Source: a virus
Strand: one strand, 5' to 3'
DNA length: 37,060 nt
IMG/VR virus record: IMGVR_UViG_3300046004_000552
Coordinates: 1-37,060 of that record
Part shown: piece after piece, positions 1 to 8,222 of the stretch
Numbering within the stretch: position 1 is the first letter of the stretch
Layout: the number at the start of each line of letters is the position of its first letter
The notes under the pieces: model-generated
Seen by the model: only the letters and a program-made list of their open reading frames with translations
Databases searched by the model: none
What the model was told of the DNA's origin: nothing
Position numbers and translations under genes: made by a program

Positions 1-112
1 CTGGGCTGACGCTGACGGATTACAAATCGCTGAAATGCTACCTAAATGGCGTTTCGCTTTCGTCAACGACAAACTCCATTCGGTTTGATGGGCAACAATG
101 CTGCGAAAGTAA
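1..112. repeat. Terminal direct repeat, left copy (circular genome overlap)
   Basis: The first 112 bases are identical to the last 112 bases (36949-37060). The repeat lies inside the tail fibre gene and reading continues in the same frame across the joint. This is what a circular assembly cut at an arbitrary point looks like, rather than a physical phage end placed between genes. The unique genome length is therefore 36,948 bp. Confidence 0.95.
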
Positions 113-329
113 TTCCACTGATGCAGCGAGGCGCGCTTATGGCGTTCTAGAACTTGATTTGGCGTCTGGCATTTGGGGATCAATGGTCGGCGTTGGCCTT
201 AGCCCTAACGGCAGTGGATCTGCCTACGGCGGTCTAAGCGGATACAGCACCGCTACCACGACAATTACATTCACAACGTCGGGCGGGAACTTCGACGCAG
301 GCTCTATCGCTGTCTATGGGGTGAAGTAA
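1..329 (+). CDS. Tail fibre/appendage protein, C-terminal part (continues from 36396)
   Basis: This is the 3' part of the gene that starts at 36396. Joining 36396-36948 to 1-329 gives one open frame of 882 nt, 293 residues, ending in TAA at 327-329. The part here is rich in Gly, Ser and Thr and beta-prone, as expected for a receptor-facing C-terminal domain, and contains a CC pair (QQCCESN). The stop overlaps the next start by one base (TAATG), so translation is probably coupled to the hub gene. The role as fibre or spike is inferred from repeats in the N-terminal half and from position; the receptor is unknown. It is partial only because the circle was cut here. Confidence 0.8.
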   Translation, partial: GLTLTDYKSLKCYLNGVSLSSTTNSIRFDGQQCCESNSTDAARRAYGVLELDLASGIWGSMVGVGLSPNGSGSAYGGLSGYSTATTTITFTTSGGNFDAGSIAVYGVK

Positions 330-1804
330 TGCCGCTTATGCCGCTGACGTTGCCGCCTGGTGTGTATCGGAACGGCACGGATTACCAATCCGCAGGGCGC
401 TGGCGTGATGCGTCCTTGGTTCGCTGGACTGATGGCACGATGCAGCCTGTAGGCGGCTGGACAACGCGCGTTACGGTGACGAATAAGGCTGTGCGCGGGG
501 CTATCACATGGCGCGATCTGGGCGGTGATCGATACATAGCGGCGGGGACGTATGAGAAACTGTTTGCCATTAGCGCAAGCGGAACGGTGACCGATATCAC
601 GCCGGCGGGGTTCACGACTGGCAGTCTGAGTGCAGCGCAAAACCTTGGCTTTGGCGGTGGGTTCTTCGGGTCTGGCACATTCGGAACGCCACGGCCTGAC
701 ACCGGATCGTATGGCGAGGCTACAACTTGGAGCATGGATAACTGGGGGGAATACCTTGTCGCCTGCTCTAACGATGACGGCAAGCTGTATGAGTGGCAAC
801 TGAACGTTGCAAGCGATGCGGCGGCTATCTCCGGCGCGCCGACTGGCAACCTTGGCCTTGTTGTCACTGAGGAACGGTTTTTGTTTGCGCTTGGCGCAGG
901 TGGGAACCCGCGCAAGGTGCAATGGTCGGATCGTGAGGACAACACCACTTGGACGCCGCTTGCTACGAATGAGGCTGGCGATATCGAGTTGCAGACATCA
1001 GGCCAGATCATGCAGGGCATTCGCGCACGGGGCCAAACGCTGATCCTGACCGATCTGGACGCGCATACAGCAACCTATCAAGGACCGCCGTTTGTCTATG
1101 GCTTTGAGCGCGTAGGGTCAGCCTGCGGGGCTATCAGCAGGCACAGCGCGGTATCTGTTGACGCTGGCGTGTTCTGGATGGGTCCGCGCGGGTTCTATCG
1201 CTATTCAGGCGGGGCTGTGCAGGAACTTCAGTGCGACGTGCTGGATTATGTTTTCAGCAACCTGAATTCCGCGCAGAAGTCCAAGGTTTACGGCGTGGCA
1301 AATAGCCAATTCTCAGAGATCTGGTGGTTCTATCCGCAGGCTGATGGCACGGAGTGCAGCGACTATGTGTCGTTTAACCTGAAGGAAGGTCACTGGAATA
1401 TCGGCACGATTGACCGGACATGCGGCGTTGATAAGGGCGTGTTTTCAGCGCCGATCTGGTTTGATGCGTCGGGCATTTCCTACAACCATGAGACGGCGAA
1501 CAATCGCGGATCGGCTGATGTGTTTGCTGAAAGCGGGCCGATTGCATTGGGTGCTGGCGATCAGGTCATGGCAGCGACTTCGCTTATCCCTGATGAAAAG
1601 ACGCAAGGCGAAGTGACTGCGACGTTCAAAACGCGGTTCCATCCGAATGATGCAGAGCGGTCATACGGGCCTTATACGATGGCAAACCCGACTGATGTGC
1701 GGTTTACGGGGCGGCAGGTTGCAATGCGTGTGACCGGTGCTGCGAATACATCTTGGCGGGTTGGCATCCCGCGCCTTGATGTCAAAGCAGGGGGCTTGCG
1801 GTGA
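329..1804 (+). CDS. P22 gp10-like tail hub / packaged-DNA stabilisation protein
   Basis: A 491-residue virion protein. It opens with the PPGVYRNGTDYQSAGRW-type start found in many podovirus structural proteins, followed by a long beta-rich chain with repeated W and G blocks (SLVRWTDG, KVQWSDREDNTTW, ISRHSAVSVDAGVFWMG) suggesting a propeller-like fold. In P22, gp10 closes the portal channel after packaging and holds the needle and spikes. That role is inferred here from the protein's character and its place beside the adaptor-like and fibre genes. The start ATG overlaps the fibre stop (TAATG) and the end overlaps the next GTG start (GTGA). Annotation as a generic structural protein would also be fair. 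Confidence 0.7.
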   Translation: MPLMPLTLPPGVYRNGTDYQSAGRWRDASLVRWTDGTMQPVGGWTTRVTVTNKAVRGAITWRDLGGDRYIAAGTYEKLFAISASGTVTDITPAGFTTGSLSAAQNLGFGGGFFGSGTFGTPRPDTGSYGEATTWSMDNWGEYLVACSNDDGKLYEWQLNVASDAAAISGAPTGNLGLVVTEERFLFALGAGGNPRKVQWSDREDNTTWTPLATNEAGDIELQTSGQIMQGIRARGQTLILTDLDAHTATYQGPPFVYGFERVGSACGAISRHSAVSVDAGVFWMGPRGFYRYSGGAVQELQCDVLDYVFSNLNSAQKSKVYGVANSQFSEIWWFYPQADGTECSDYVSFNLKEGHWNIGTIDRTCGVDKGVFSAPIWFDASGISYNHETANNRGSADVFAESGPIALGAGDQVMAATSLIPDEKTQGEVTATFKTRFHPNDAERSYGPYTMANPTDVRFTGRQVAMRVTGAANTSWRVGIPRLDVKAGGLR

Positions 1805-2454
1805 AGCTGGGCGTTCCAATCGTCGGGGCTGATGTTGCGTCATGGGCAAACGACATGCGCCGTTGGCTTGGCCGCACATGGGATATGCTATCGTTCAAGG
1901 ATGCGAGCGCGCAGGCAACGCAGGATGGGATCATCATGTGGGATACGGCTGGTTATCCAGTTGTGTCAAAGGACGGATCATGGCGGCAGATCGTGCTTGC
2001 CGATGGCTATGCGGCATTCGGGCAGGATGCTGATATCACGGCGGCGCTTGCTGATACCGCGTATGCAATCGCATGGGATGCGCCGCCATTGTCTGATGGT
2101 GTGACGCTGGCAGGATCGCCCACAACGCGCGTTACGTTCACCGAGGCGGGAAAGTTTATGCTTTCCTTCACCGCGCAGATTTACAGCACGTCAGCTAGCA
2201 CGGTGAATTTCAGGTTCTGGCCCAAGGTGAATGGAACAAATATCAGCGGGTCAACTATGGTTTGCGCTCTGCACAGTAATGGATCAACGCTGGTAGTTAG
2301 CCGCACGTCAATCTTTGAATTTGCGGCTGGTGATTATCTTGAAGCAATGTGGGCAACTGATAGCACAAGTGGATCATTGAAGGCGTTTGCTTCCACGGCA
2401 TATGCGCCCGCATCGCCGTCGGTTACTTTGTCCGTTATGAGGGTTCGGCAGTGA
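1801..2454 (+). CDS. Tail-associated protein with C-terminal C1q/TNF-like jelly roll
   Basis: 217 residues, starting at a GTG that overlaps the previous stop (GTGA). The N-terminal ~75 residues are an attachment-type region (GADVASWANDMRRWLG). From about residue 110 there is a compact beta-sandwich pattern: TFTEAGKFMLSFTAQIYS, then a NFRFWPKVNG strand, FEFAAGDYLEAMW and a terminal VTLSVMRVRQ strand. This order of strands is typical of trimeric C1q/TNF-like domains at the tips of phage fibres. A receptor-binding or fibre-tip role is inferred. It is translationally linked to the hub gene upstream and the GNAT-like gene downstream. Confidence 0.6.
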   Translation: MKLGVPIVGADVASWANDMRRWLGRTWDMLSFKDASAQATQDGIIMWDTAGYPVVSKDGSWRQIVLADGYAAFGQDADITAALADTAYAIAWDAPPLSDGVTLAGSPTTRVTFTEAGKFMLSFTAQIYSTSASTVNFRFWPKVNGTNISGSTMVCALHSNGSTLVVSRTSIFEFAAGDYLEAMWATDSTSGSLKAFASTAYAPASPSVTLSVMRVRQ

Positions 2455-2840
2455 ACATCATCGACGCCAATCGCAAGCACATTGAAGCCGCGCTGGAATA
2501 TAGCGGCGGGTCGCATGTGTTCGAGGACGTGCGTGATGGTGTTCTATCTGGACGAATGCAAATATGGCCGGGGCGCGCTAGCGTTGCAATTACTGAAATA
2601 ATCGAGTATCCTTGCAAAAAGGTCTTGCATGTCTTTTTGGCAGGCGGGGAAATGGCTGAACTGATCGACATGATCGACAGCGCGGCTATCTGGGGGGACG
2701 CACAAGGTTGCACTTCCATTACAATGTCAGGGCGGCGCGGTTGGGAGCGGGTCTTGGGAAATCATGGCTTCAAGCCTGTGATGATCGTAATGGAAAGGGC
2801 TATCGATGGCGGGCGGCGGCAAGGGCGGATCAACGACTAA
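2451..2840 (+). CDS. GNAT-like virion-region protein
   Basis: 129 residues, GTG start overlapping the previous stop (GTGA). The pattern of a short N-terminal helix (RKHIEAALEYSG), a central beta hairpin (VAITEIIEYP, KVLHVFLAGG) and a C-terminal SITMSGRRGWERVLGNHGFK segment matches the small GNAT-fold proteins often found among podovirus tail genes. The C-terminal GRxGW...GF signature resembles the last strands of acetyltransferases. I cannot see a clear acetyl-CoA loop, so enzymatic activity is doubtful; a structural role is equally likely. The last 35 nt overlap the start of the next gene. Confidence 0.5.
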   Translation: MNIIDANRKHIEAALEYSGGSHVFEDVRDGVLSGRMQIWPGRASVAITEIIEYPCKKVLHVFLAGGEMAELIDMIDSAAIWGDAQGCTSITMSGRRGWERVLGNHGFKPVMIVMERAIDGGRRQGRIND

Positions 2841-3471
2841 CAAGGTGACGGTTCCGGCTTGGCTGGAAACCGCCGCGCAGGGGAACCTAGCGCGGGCTAA
2901 TCAGGTATCACAGATCGGCTACACGCCCTACTATGGGGCTGATGTTGCCGCGATGACGCCAACGCAAATCGCTTCCATGCAAAACACTGGACAGGCTGCA
3001 AGCGCATTTGGCCTTGGGTCTGCCGATCCAATGGCTGGCATGCCGCAATCACAGACATTTGCAGGTGGGGTGCAGGGCTATTCTTCCGCGCCGATGTATC
3101 AACAGTCGGTTGATCAGTTTGCCGCGCAGAACCCAGGCCAAGCTGCGGCGATGGCGAATATGTTTATCAACCCGCAATCTTGGCAAGCGCCTGCCGCTGT
3201 CGTTACAGATCCAGCAACGGGTGCGCCATTGCCGAAACATGAGCGCGGGTCTTCGCAGCAAGGGCGTATGCAGGATTATGCTGGAGTTGCGCCAAGTCAG
3301 GCTGGGGCAACTATGGGCGGATATACTGGGCTGAGTGATATGATCAATGGTGGGGGTCCGGGGGCATCCGGCGCAACATTCCAAGGCGGCGGGCTGTTGT
3401 CAGGTGCTGGAAATCTTGTAACGCGGCCCGCTGGTCAAGGTGGGTCTAGCGGCATGGGCGGGGGTAAATAA
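2806..3471 (+). CDS. Gly/Gln-rich virion-associated protein
   Basis: 221 residues, low in hydrophobic residues and rich in Gly, Ala, Gln and Met. It opens MAGGGKGGSTT and ends in a glycine-rich tail (GQGGSSGMGGGK). Proteins of this composition are encoded between tail-hub and ejection genes in many podoviruses and are usually seen as minor virion proteins. No catalytic motif is visible. The start at 2806 lies inside the previous gene (35-nt overlap in a different frame). The stop is two bases before the next ATG. The specific role is unknown. Confidence 0.6.
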   Translation: MAGGGKGGSTTNKVTVPAWLETAAQGNLARANQVSQIGYTPYYGADVAAMTPTQIASMQNTGQAASAFGLGSADPMAGMPQSQTFAGGVQGYSSAPMYQQSVDQFAAQNPGQAAAMANMFINPQSWQAPAAVVTDPATGAPLPKHERGSSQQGRMQDYAGVAPSQAGATMGGYTGLSDMINGGGPGASGATFQGGGLLSGAGNLVTRPAGQGGSSGMGGGK

Positions 3472-3472
3472 T

Positions 3473-4093
3473 ATGGCAGGTTCCGGCAATCCTTCGCAGG
3501 TGCAGCAGCCGTCTAACGTCTATGGGCAGGCGGCGCAGCAATATAGCCAAGCAGCGGCTGGCCCGAATATCGGCCAGTTTATGAACCCATACACGCAAGA
3601 CGTGATCGGTCGCACAGGCATGGATATGGCGCGGCAGGCGGCGATGCAGCAAAACACGCTCGGAGCGCAGGCTGGGGCTGCTGGTGCGTTTGGCGGATCG
3701 CGCCACGGCGTAGCGGAAGGCACAATGCTGGGCGACTATGGCCGTGCGTTTGGCGACATTGCAGCGCAGCAGCGGCAGCAGGGCTTTAACACCGCGCTAG
3801 GGGCCGCGCAAAACCAACAGGGCATCCAATCCAATCTTGCAAACCAAGGCTTCAACTTTGGTCAGCAGATCGGGCAGACGCAAATGCAGCAAGGCACTGG
3901 GCAACAGGCTATGATGCAATCGCTGATCGACGCGGCTAAAGGCCAGTATGCGGGATATACGGGCGCGCCGATGCAATCATTGACGGCACCGCTTGCAGCA
4001 TTGGGTGCTGCGAACATGGGCCAATCCACCACGACGGAAAGCAAAAAGCCGGGGCTGTTTAACTACATGAGCCTGTTGCTTGGGGGGCTGTGA
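3473..4093 (+). CDS. Gln/Ala-rich virion protein
   Basis: 206 residues from the ATG at 3473, which follows the previous TAA by one base. A longer reading from 3440 would run deep into the upstream gene and is less likely. The chain is strongly enriched in Gln, Ala and Gly (QQRQQGFNTALGAAQNQQG) and probably forms long helices, with a hydrophobic end (FNYMSLLLGGL). It resembles the paired Gln-rich proteins found upstream of podovirus ejection proteins. An internal or tail-tube role is inferred only from composition and place. Its TGA overlaps the next ATG (TGATG). Confidence 0.6.
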   Translation: MAGSGNPSQVQQPSNVYGQAAQQYSQAAAGPNIGQFMNPYTQDVIGRTGMDMARQAAMQQNTLGAQAGAAGAFGGSRHGVAEGTMLGDYGRAFGDIAAQQRQQGFNTALGAAQNQQGIQSNLANQGFNFGQQIGQTQMQQGTGQQAMMQSLIDAAKGQYAGYTGAPMQSLTAPLAALGAANMGQSTTTESKKPGLFNYMSLLLGGL

Positions 4094-4731
4094 TGCAGGA
4101 ACAAATCATCGCGGGGCTTGTTGCGCGGGGAATGCCTGAACACATTGCGCGCGGCTTTGCGATGAACTTCGCAGATGAAAGTGCGTTTAATCCTACGGCG
4201 GTCGGTGACAACGGCAACGCCTATGGCTTGGCGCAATGGAACGGGCCGCGCAAGGCTGCGCTTGAGGCTTTTGCGGCGAACACGGGCAGATCTGCGGCTG
4301 ATCCGAATGTGCAGCTTGATTATCTGATGACCGAGTTGCAGGGGCCGGAGGCTGGCGCATGGGGCAAGATTGCGGCTGCACCTGATGCGAATTCCGCAGC
4401 AGCGGCTGTGCTGAATTACTTTGAGCGTCCCGCCGAGGCGCACCGTGCGCGCCGTGAGGCTGATTATCTTGGCGGCACTAGATCCGCACTGCCTTCGACA
4501 TACGCACCGCAACAGACGCCAGCCGGATTGCTGACTACGCCAATGGCGCAGCCTGATCCGATGCAAGGCCTGTCACCGCTGGAGCGCATGCTCGCGGCTG
4601 GTGGGTTTGCACAGGACGCCAAAGCGGCACCGATTGCGAATATCTGGAATGCACTGTCAGGCAAGCGTGGGCCTGTTACCGCGCAAGGTCAATCCGGCCT
4701 TAGTGGGCTTTTGAAAATGCTGGGGGCTTAA
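4093..4731 (+). CDS. Tail-tip lysozyme domain virion protein
   Basis: 212 residues. The N-terminal ~110 residues match the phage tail-tip lysozyme family (Phage_lysozyme2): FADESAFNPTAVGDNGNAYG followed by LAQWNGPRK. The glutamate at about residue 29 is the expected catalytic acid. Such enzymes open the peptidoglycan locally during DNA entry. The C-terminal half is a Pro/Gln-rich linker plus a short helix (LSPLERMLAAGG), suggesting the enzyme is one domain of a virion protein. ATG at 4093 is preferred over the GTG one codon upstream because it forms the TGATG overlap seen elsewhere. One AGA arginine codon is used here. Confidence 0.8.
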   Translation: MQEQIIAGLVARGMPEHIARGFAMNFADESAFNPTAVGDNGNAYGLAQWNGPRKAALEAFAANTGRSAADPNVQLDYLMTELQGPEAGAWGKIAAAPDANSAAAAVLNYFERPAEAHRARREADYLGGTRSALPSTYAPQQTPAGLLTTPMAQPDPMQGLSPLERMLAAGGFAQDAKAAPIANIWNALSGKRGPVTAQGQSGLSGLLKMLGA

Positions 4732-6048
4732 ATGGCTGGTAAGAAAAACTCTGTTACTTTGTCAGGCGCACCCCAAGGACAGTTTTTCGGCGGAAGAAGC
4801 GTTGAAACATTCCCTACGCCTCCGCAACAGAAAACAAGCCAAAACACAAACCCGATTACGATGGATGAACTGCTGCGGGCCTTCGGTCGGCCTATGGCAC
4901 CCGTGCAGAACGTGCAGGCCGCGCCTGTGGGCCTTCTGGCATCGCCGCAGGCACCGCAAATGCCGCAACAAGCGCCACAGCAAGAGCCTGCCAAGCGTGG
5001 CGGGCTGTTTGGGTTCCTTGCCGATCCTGATGCCCGTGCGCGCCTTGCAATTGCGCTTGAAGGCATGACGATGAACCCTAACCAAGCCTACATGCAGTCG
5101 CTGCAAGAAGGCGTTAAGACGCGGAAGGAAACCAAGTCGGCAACTGAGGCTAAGAACAAGACGGCTGCATGGCTGCGGTCGCAGGGGCGCGAAGATTTGG
5201 CGGCTGCGATTGAGGCTGGCGTTATGTCTGGATCGGATGCGGCTAGCTTGGCTATGACGCCCGCGCAGGCTAATGTTCCGGCTGGCGTTGCCGAGTTGAA
5301 ATGGCGCGCAGAACAAGCCGGGTTGACGCCGGGGACGCCGGAATATCAGGCTTTTATCATGGGCGGCGGCAAAGGCCCGCTTGTGGACTTCACTGGGGCC
5401 AATATCGGCGGCGCAAGTGAAGTTGGCACCATCCCGCAAGGGTATGAATTGTTCGTTGATCCTGCCACAGGCGCGCGGTCTATGCGGCCAATTCCCGGCG
5501 GTCCTGAGGATACGTCCAAGCAAACGCAAAGGCAGGCTGGCGCGGCTGAAATCGCTGGCGGCACGATCATCTCGGCAGCACAACGCGCACGGGAAGCGGC
5601 ACAAGGAACTGCCGCTACCGGCCTTACTGGCGCTGCGCTTAGCTACATCCCAACGTCTCAAGCTGCTGAGGTATATCGGCAGGTTGATGTTTTGAAGTCG
5701 CAGGCTAAGGTTGAAAACCTCACTGCCATGCGGGCTGCATCACCCACCGGCGGCGCGCTTGGTTCTGTGACCGAAAAAGAAGCAGAAATGCTTGCGGCAA
5801 AGTCTGGTGCGCTTGACCCGAAAAGCCCGAATTTCATGCGTGATCTTGACGATTACGAATTGACGCTGCTGCAAACGATCCACGGGCCGGAAGCTGGCAA
5901 GGCAATCTTTGATCAGTCGCGGAACGGTGCGCCAATCTCGTCTGTCGGTGTCTCGCCTATGCAGATCAATAGCGATGCAGAATATGACGCGCTACCATCT
6001 GGGGCTGAATTTGTCGGGCCTGATGGTCTTAAGCGGAGGAAACCTTAA
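4732..6048 (+). CDS. Internal virion / DNA ejection protein 1
   Basis: 438 residues starting immediately after the previous TAA. The N-terminal ~110 residues are a Pro/Gln-rich tail (PQAPQMPQQAPQQEPAKRGG); the rest is largely helical. The C-terminal part carries the SVTEKEAEMLAAKSGALDP block followed by LDDYELTLLQTIHG, a signature seen in many podovirus ejection-type proteins. In P22, three such proteins leave the capsid with the DNA and build a channel across the cell envelope. The assignment rests on this block and on its place between the lysozyme protein and the larger ejection protein. A low-similarity structural protein is the alternative. Confidence 0.6.
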   Translation: MAGKKNSVTLSGAPQGQFFGGRSVETFPTPPQQKTSQNTNPITMDELLRAFGRPMAPVQNVQAAPVGLLASPQAPQMPQQAPQQEPAKRGGLFGFLADPDARARLAIALEGMTMNPNQAYMQSLQEGVKTRKETKSATEAKNKTAAWLRSQGREDLAAAIEAGVMSGSDAASLAMTPAQANVPAGVAELKWRAEQAGLTPGTPEYQAFIMGGGKGPLVDFTGANIGGASEVGTIPQGYELFVDPATGARSMRPIPGGPEDTSKQTQRQAGAAEIAGGTIISAAQRAREAAQGTAATGLTGAALSYIPTSQAAEVYRQVDVLKSQAKVENLTAMRAASPTGGALGSVTEKEAEMLAAKSGALDPKSPNFMRDLDDYELTLLQTIHGPEAGKAIFDQSRNGAPISSVGVSPMQINSDAEYDALPSGAEFVGPDGLKRRKP

Positions 6049-8222
6049 TGGGTTGGGCTGATGCACCTGTCGTAAACGGCGGGGAAAAGTGGAAATCTGC
6101 GCCTGTAAGCGAAGATATTGTTGCGTCATATGCTGATGGTGGGCGAGTAATTCGCAGCCAAGAAGGCAAGCTGTCGTTTGTTAGCCCGTCATATTCAACA
6201 AATGATCCTGCAATCATCGCAAAGATCATGGAGACGCAAAAACCGCAAGAAGCGGTAAAGGCAAAAACCCGCGAAGATATCATTGCACAAAATCCAATCG
6301 CGGCGCGCGCAACCAAGTTTGTTGAGGGCGTTCCGTTCCTTGGGTCTTACGTTGATGAGTTAATTGGAGCGGCTGCTGGGCCTGAGGCAGCGGCTGGCGT
6401 TCGGGCGCTATCAGGGGCAATGCAAGAGCAAAAGCCGTGGCAATCGACTGGCCTTGGGCTTCTTGGCGGCATCACTGGGACTGCGGCAACCGTGGCGGCA
6501 ACTCCTGCAAAAGTGCTGTCTGCAATCGCAGGCCCAACAGGTATGCGCACCCTTCCGGCCATTGGCCGTGGGCTGATTGCTGGCGCGGCTGGTGGCGCTG
6601 TAGAAGGCGGCATCTATGGCGCTGGCACCGGCACAGATGCGGCATCGCGGGCGGCTAACGCTGGCACAGGGGCAGCGGTTGGCGGGCTTCTTGGTGGCGC
6701 ACTTGGGGGCGCAATGCCGTTGATTGCCAAGGGCGCAGAGAACGTCGCAGGATACTTCCGCCGCAGCGATGTTGATCAGATCGCCAAAGAGTTCGGCATT
6801 TCCAAACAGGCGGCAACCGTTATTCGCAACACGTTTGACCAAGGCGGCGACTTCCAAGCCGCGCGGGATGCGGTCTTGCGGGCTGGCGATGAAGGTATGG
6901 TCGCAGATGCTGGATTTGCCGCACAGGCTCTGCTTGATGCGTCCGCATCTACTGGCGGTCAGGCTGGCACAATTGCCCGCAATGAGATTGAGGGGCGCAT
7001 GGTTCGCACCAATGCGGCGCTTGAAAGCAACCTTGATACGGCATTGGGGCCAGCCCCGCTTGGGCCTAAGACTGCCGTTGCAGATATTGCCAAGCGCACA
7101 GCGCCTGCCCGTGATCTGGCCTACACCACGGCATACAGCACACCGATTGACTACTCATCGCAGCAAGGGCGGCAGATTGAGGAAGTAATCGGGCGCATCG
7201 CGCCGGATGATCTAATCTCAGGCATCACCGAGGCCAACAAGGAAATGCTTGCGCGGGGTGAAGTAAATCAGCAGATCATGGCTGTGCTTGGGCCAGATGG
7301 TAAGGTTGAATTCTTGCGCGAAATGCCAAACGTGCGGCAGCTTGACGAAATCAAGAAGGCATTACAGCGCATTGCCTATTCGCGGGCGAACACGGATGAT
7401 TTTGGGCGACTCACCGGCACAGGGCAGCGGTATTCTGACCTTGCGCGGCAATTGAAAGACGCCACAGCAAGCGCAGTGCCGGACTACGCGTCTGCCGTAT
7501 CCATCGGCGGCGATAAGCTGGCAGAAGAACGCGCGTTTGGCTTGGGGCGTGATCTGCTTAATCCGAAAACTGAGATTGAGGATATCGGCCTTGAACTTGG
7601 GAAAAACCCTTCGCAAGCGCAACTGTCTGCGGCTAAGTCTGGCCTTCGCAGCTATATCGACAAGGTGATGGGCGATGTTCGCGCCGTTGCATCTGATCCG
7701 AACATTGACGCCCGCGAAGTGATGAAGGCGGTTGGTGATCTAAGCAGCGCAAACGCTCGCACAAAGATCAGGCTGTTGATGGGCAAAGAAGCCGATGCAC
7801 TGCTAAAGCAAATTGACCAAGCCGCACAAAGCGCGACTGTTCGCGCGGCAATGGCCACCAATTCCAAGACGGCTATTCGCGGCAACGTGAAGTCTGACGT
7901 TGCTGCGCTGACTGAGCCTGGCATCATCGGAAGCGCCATGCAGGGCGAACCTGTCAACACGTCAAAAGCCCTCATTCAGGCTATCACAGGGCAAACAAAA
8001 GAATATACTGTCGCGCAGCAGCAGAAAATCTTTGCAGACATTGCTAAGGCATTAACGCAAAAGAAAAGCAAGTCTGCTTTGGCGGCATTGGACTATATCC
8101 AGAAGGCTGTCGCTGGTCAGCCGATGACGGCGGCGCAGAATGAATTTGTCGCGCAGCAAATCGCGGCGACTGGTCTACTTGGCGGCATCCCCGCTTCACA
8201 AGAAATGTTTGGGGCTAGGTAA
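6048..8222 (+). CDS. Internal virion / DNA ejection protein 2
   Basis: 724 residues, start overlapping the previous stop (TAATG). Residues about 135-225 are an extended Gly/Ala segment with glycine-zipper spacing (RGLIAGAAGGAVEGGIYGAG, then GGLLGGALGGAMP), the kind of sequence that can insert into a membrane. A long helical region follows, with a repeated charged-Ala pattern to the C-terminus. Large internal proteins of this design are ejected by podoviruses and help form the trans-envelope conduit. The stop overlaps the portal start (TAATG), so ejection proteins and portal are translated as a linked unit. No peptidoglycan hydrolase motif is seen here; that activity sits in the gene at 4093. 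Confidence 0.65.
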   Translation: MGWADAPVVNGGEKWKSAPVSEDIVASYADGGRVIRSQEGKLSFVSPSYSTNDPAIIAKIMETQKPQEAVKAKTREDIIAQNPIAARATKFVEGVPFLGSYVDELIGAAAGPEAAAGVRALSGAMQEQKPWQSTGLGLLGGITGTAATVAATPAKVLSAIAGPTGMRTLPAIGRGLIAGAAGGAVEGGIYGAGTGTDAASRAANAGTGAAVGGLLGGALGGAMPLIAKGAENVAGYFRRSDVDQIAKEFGISKQAATVIRNTFDQGGDFQAARDAVLRAGDEGMVADAGFAAQALLDASASTGGQAGTIARNEIEGRMVRTNAALESNLDTALGPAPLGPKTAVADIAKRTAPARDLAYTTAYSTPIDYSSQQGRQIEEVIGRIAPDDLISGITEANKEMLARGEVNQQIMAVLGPDGKVEFLREMPNVRQLDEIKKALQRIAYSRANTDDFGRLTGTGQRYSDLARQLKDATASAVPDYASAVSIGGDKLAEERAFGLGRDLLNPKTEIEDIGLELGKNPSQAQLSAAKSGLRSYIDKVMGDVRAVASDPNIDAREVMKAVGDLSSANARTKIRLLMGKEADALLKQIDQAAQSATVRAAMATNSKTAIRGNVKSDVAALTEPGIIGSAMQGEPVNTSKALIQAITGQTKEYTVAQQQKIFADIAKALTQKKSKSALAALDYIQKAVAGQPMTAAQNEFVAQQIAATGLLGGIPASQEMFGAR

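Noticed and set aside
1-112. True direct terminal repeats as in T7-like phages
   Set aside because: The repeat lies inside a coding sequence that is open across the joint, and no terminase-adjacent or RNA polymerase features of T7-like phages are present; assembly overlap is simpler.
314-1020. Long minus-strand open frames (202 and 212 codons) opposite the tail hub gene
   Set aside because: They are rich in Arg, Pro, Ser and Cys with no recognisable pattern, oppose a well-formed virion gene and lack ribosome-binding sites and coupling; they are shadows of the GC-rich coding strand.
4762-5661. 299-codon minus-strand frame opposite ejection protein 1
   Set aside because: Composition is Arg/Leu/Cys-rich low-quality sequence typical of antisense shadow; the plus-strand frame carries the ejection-protein signature.
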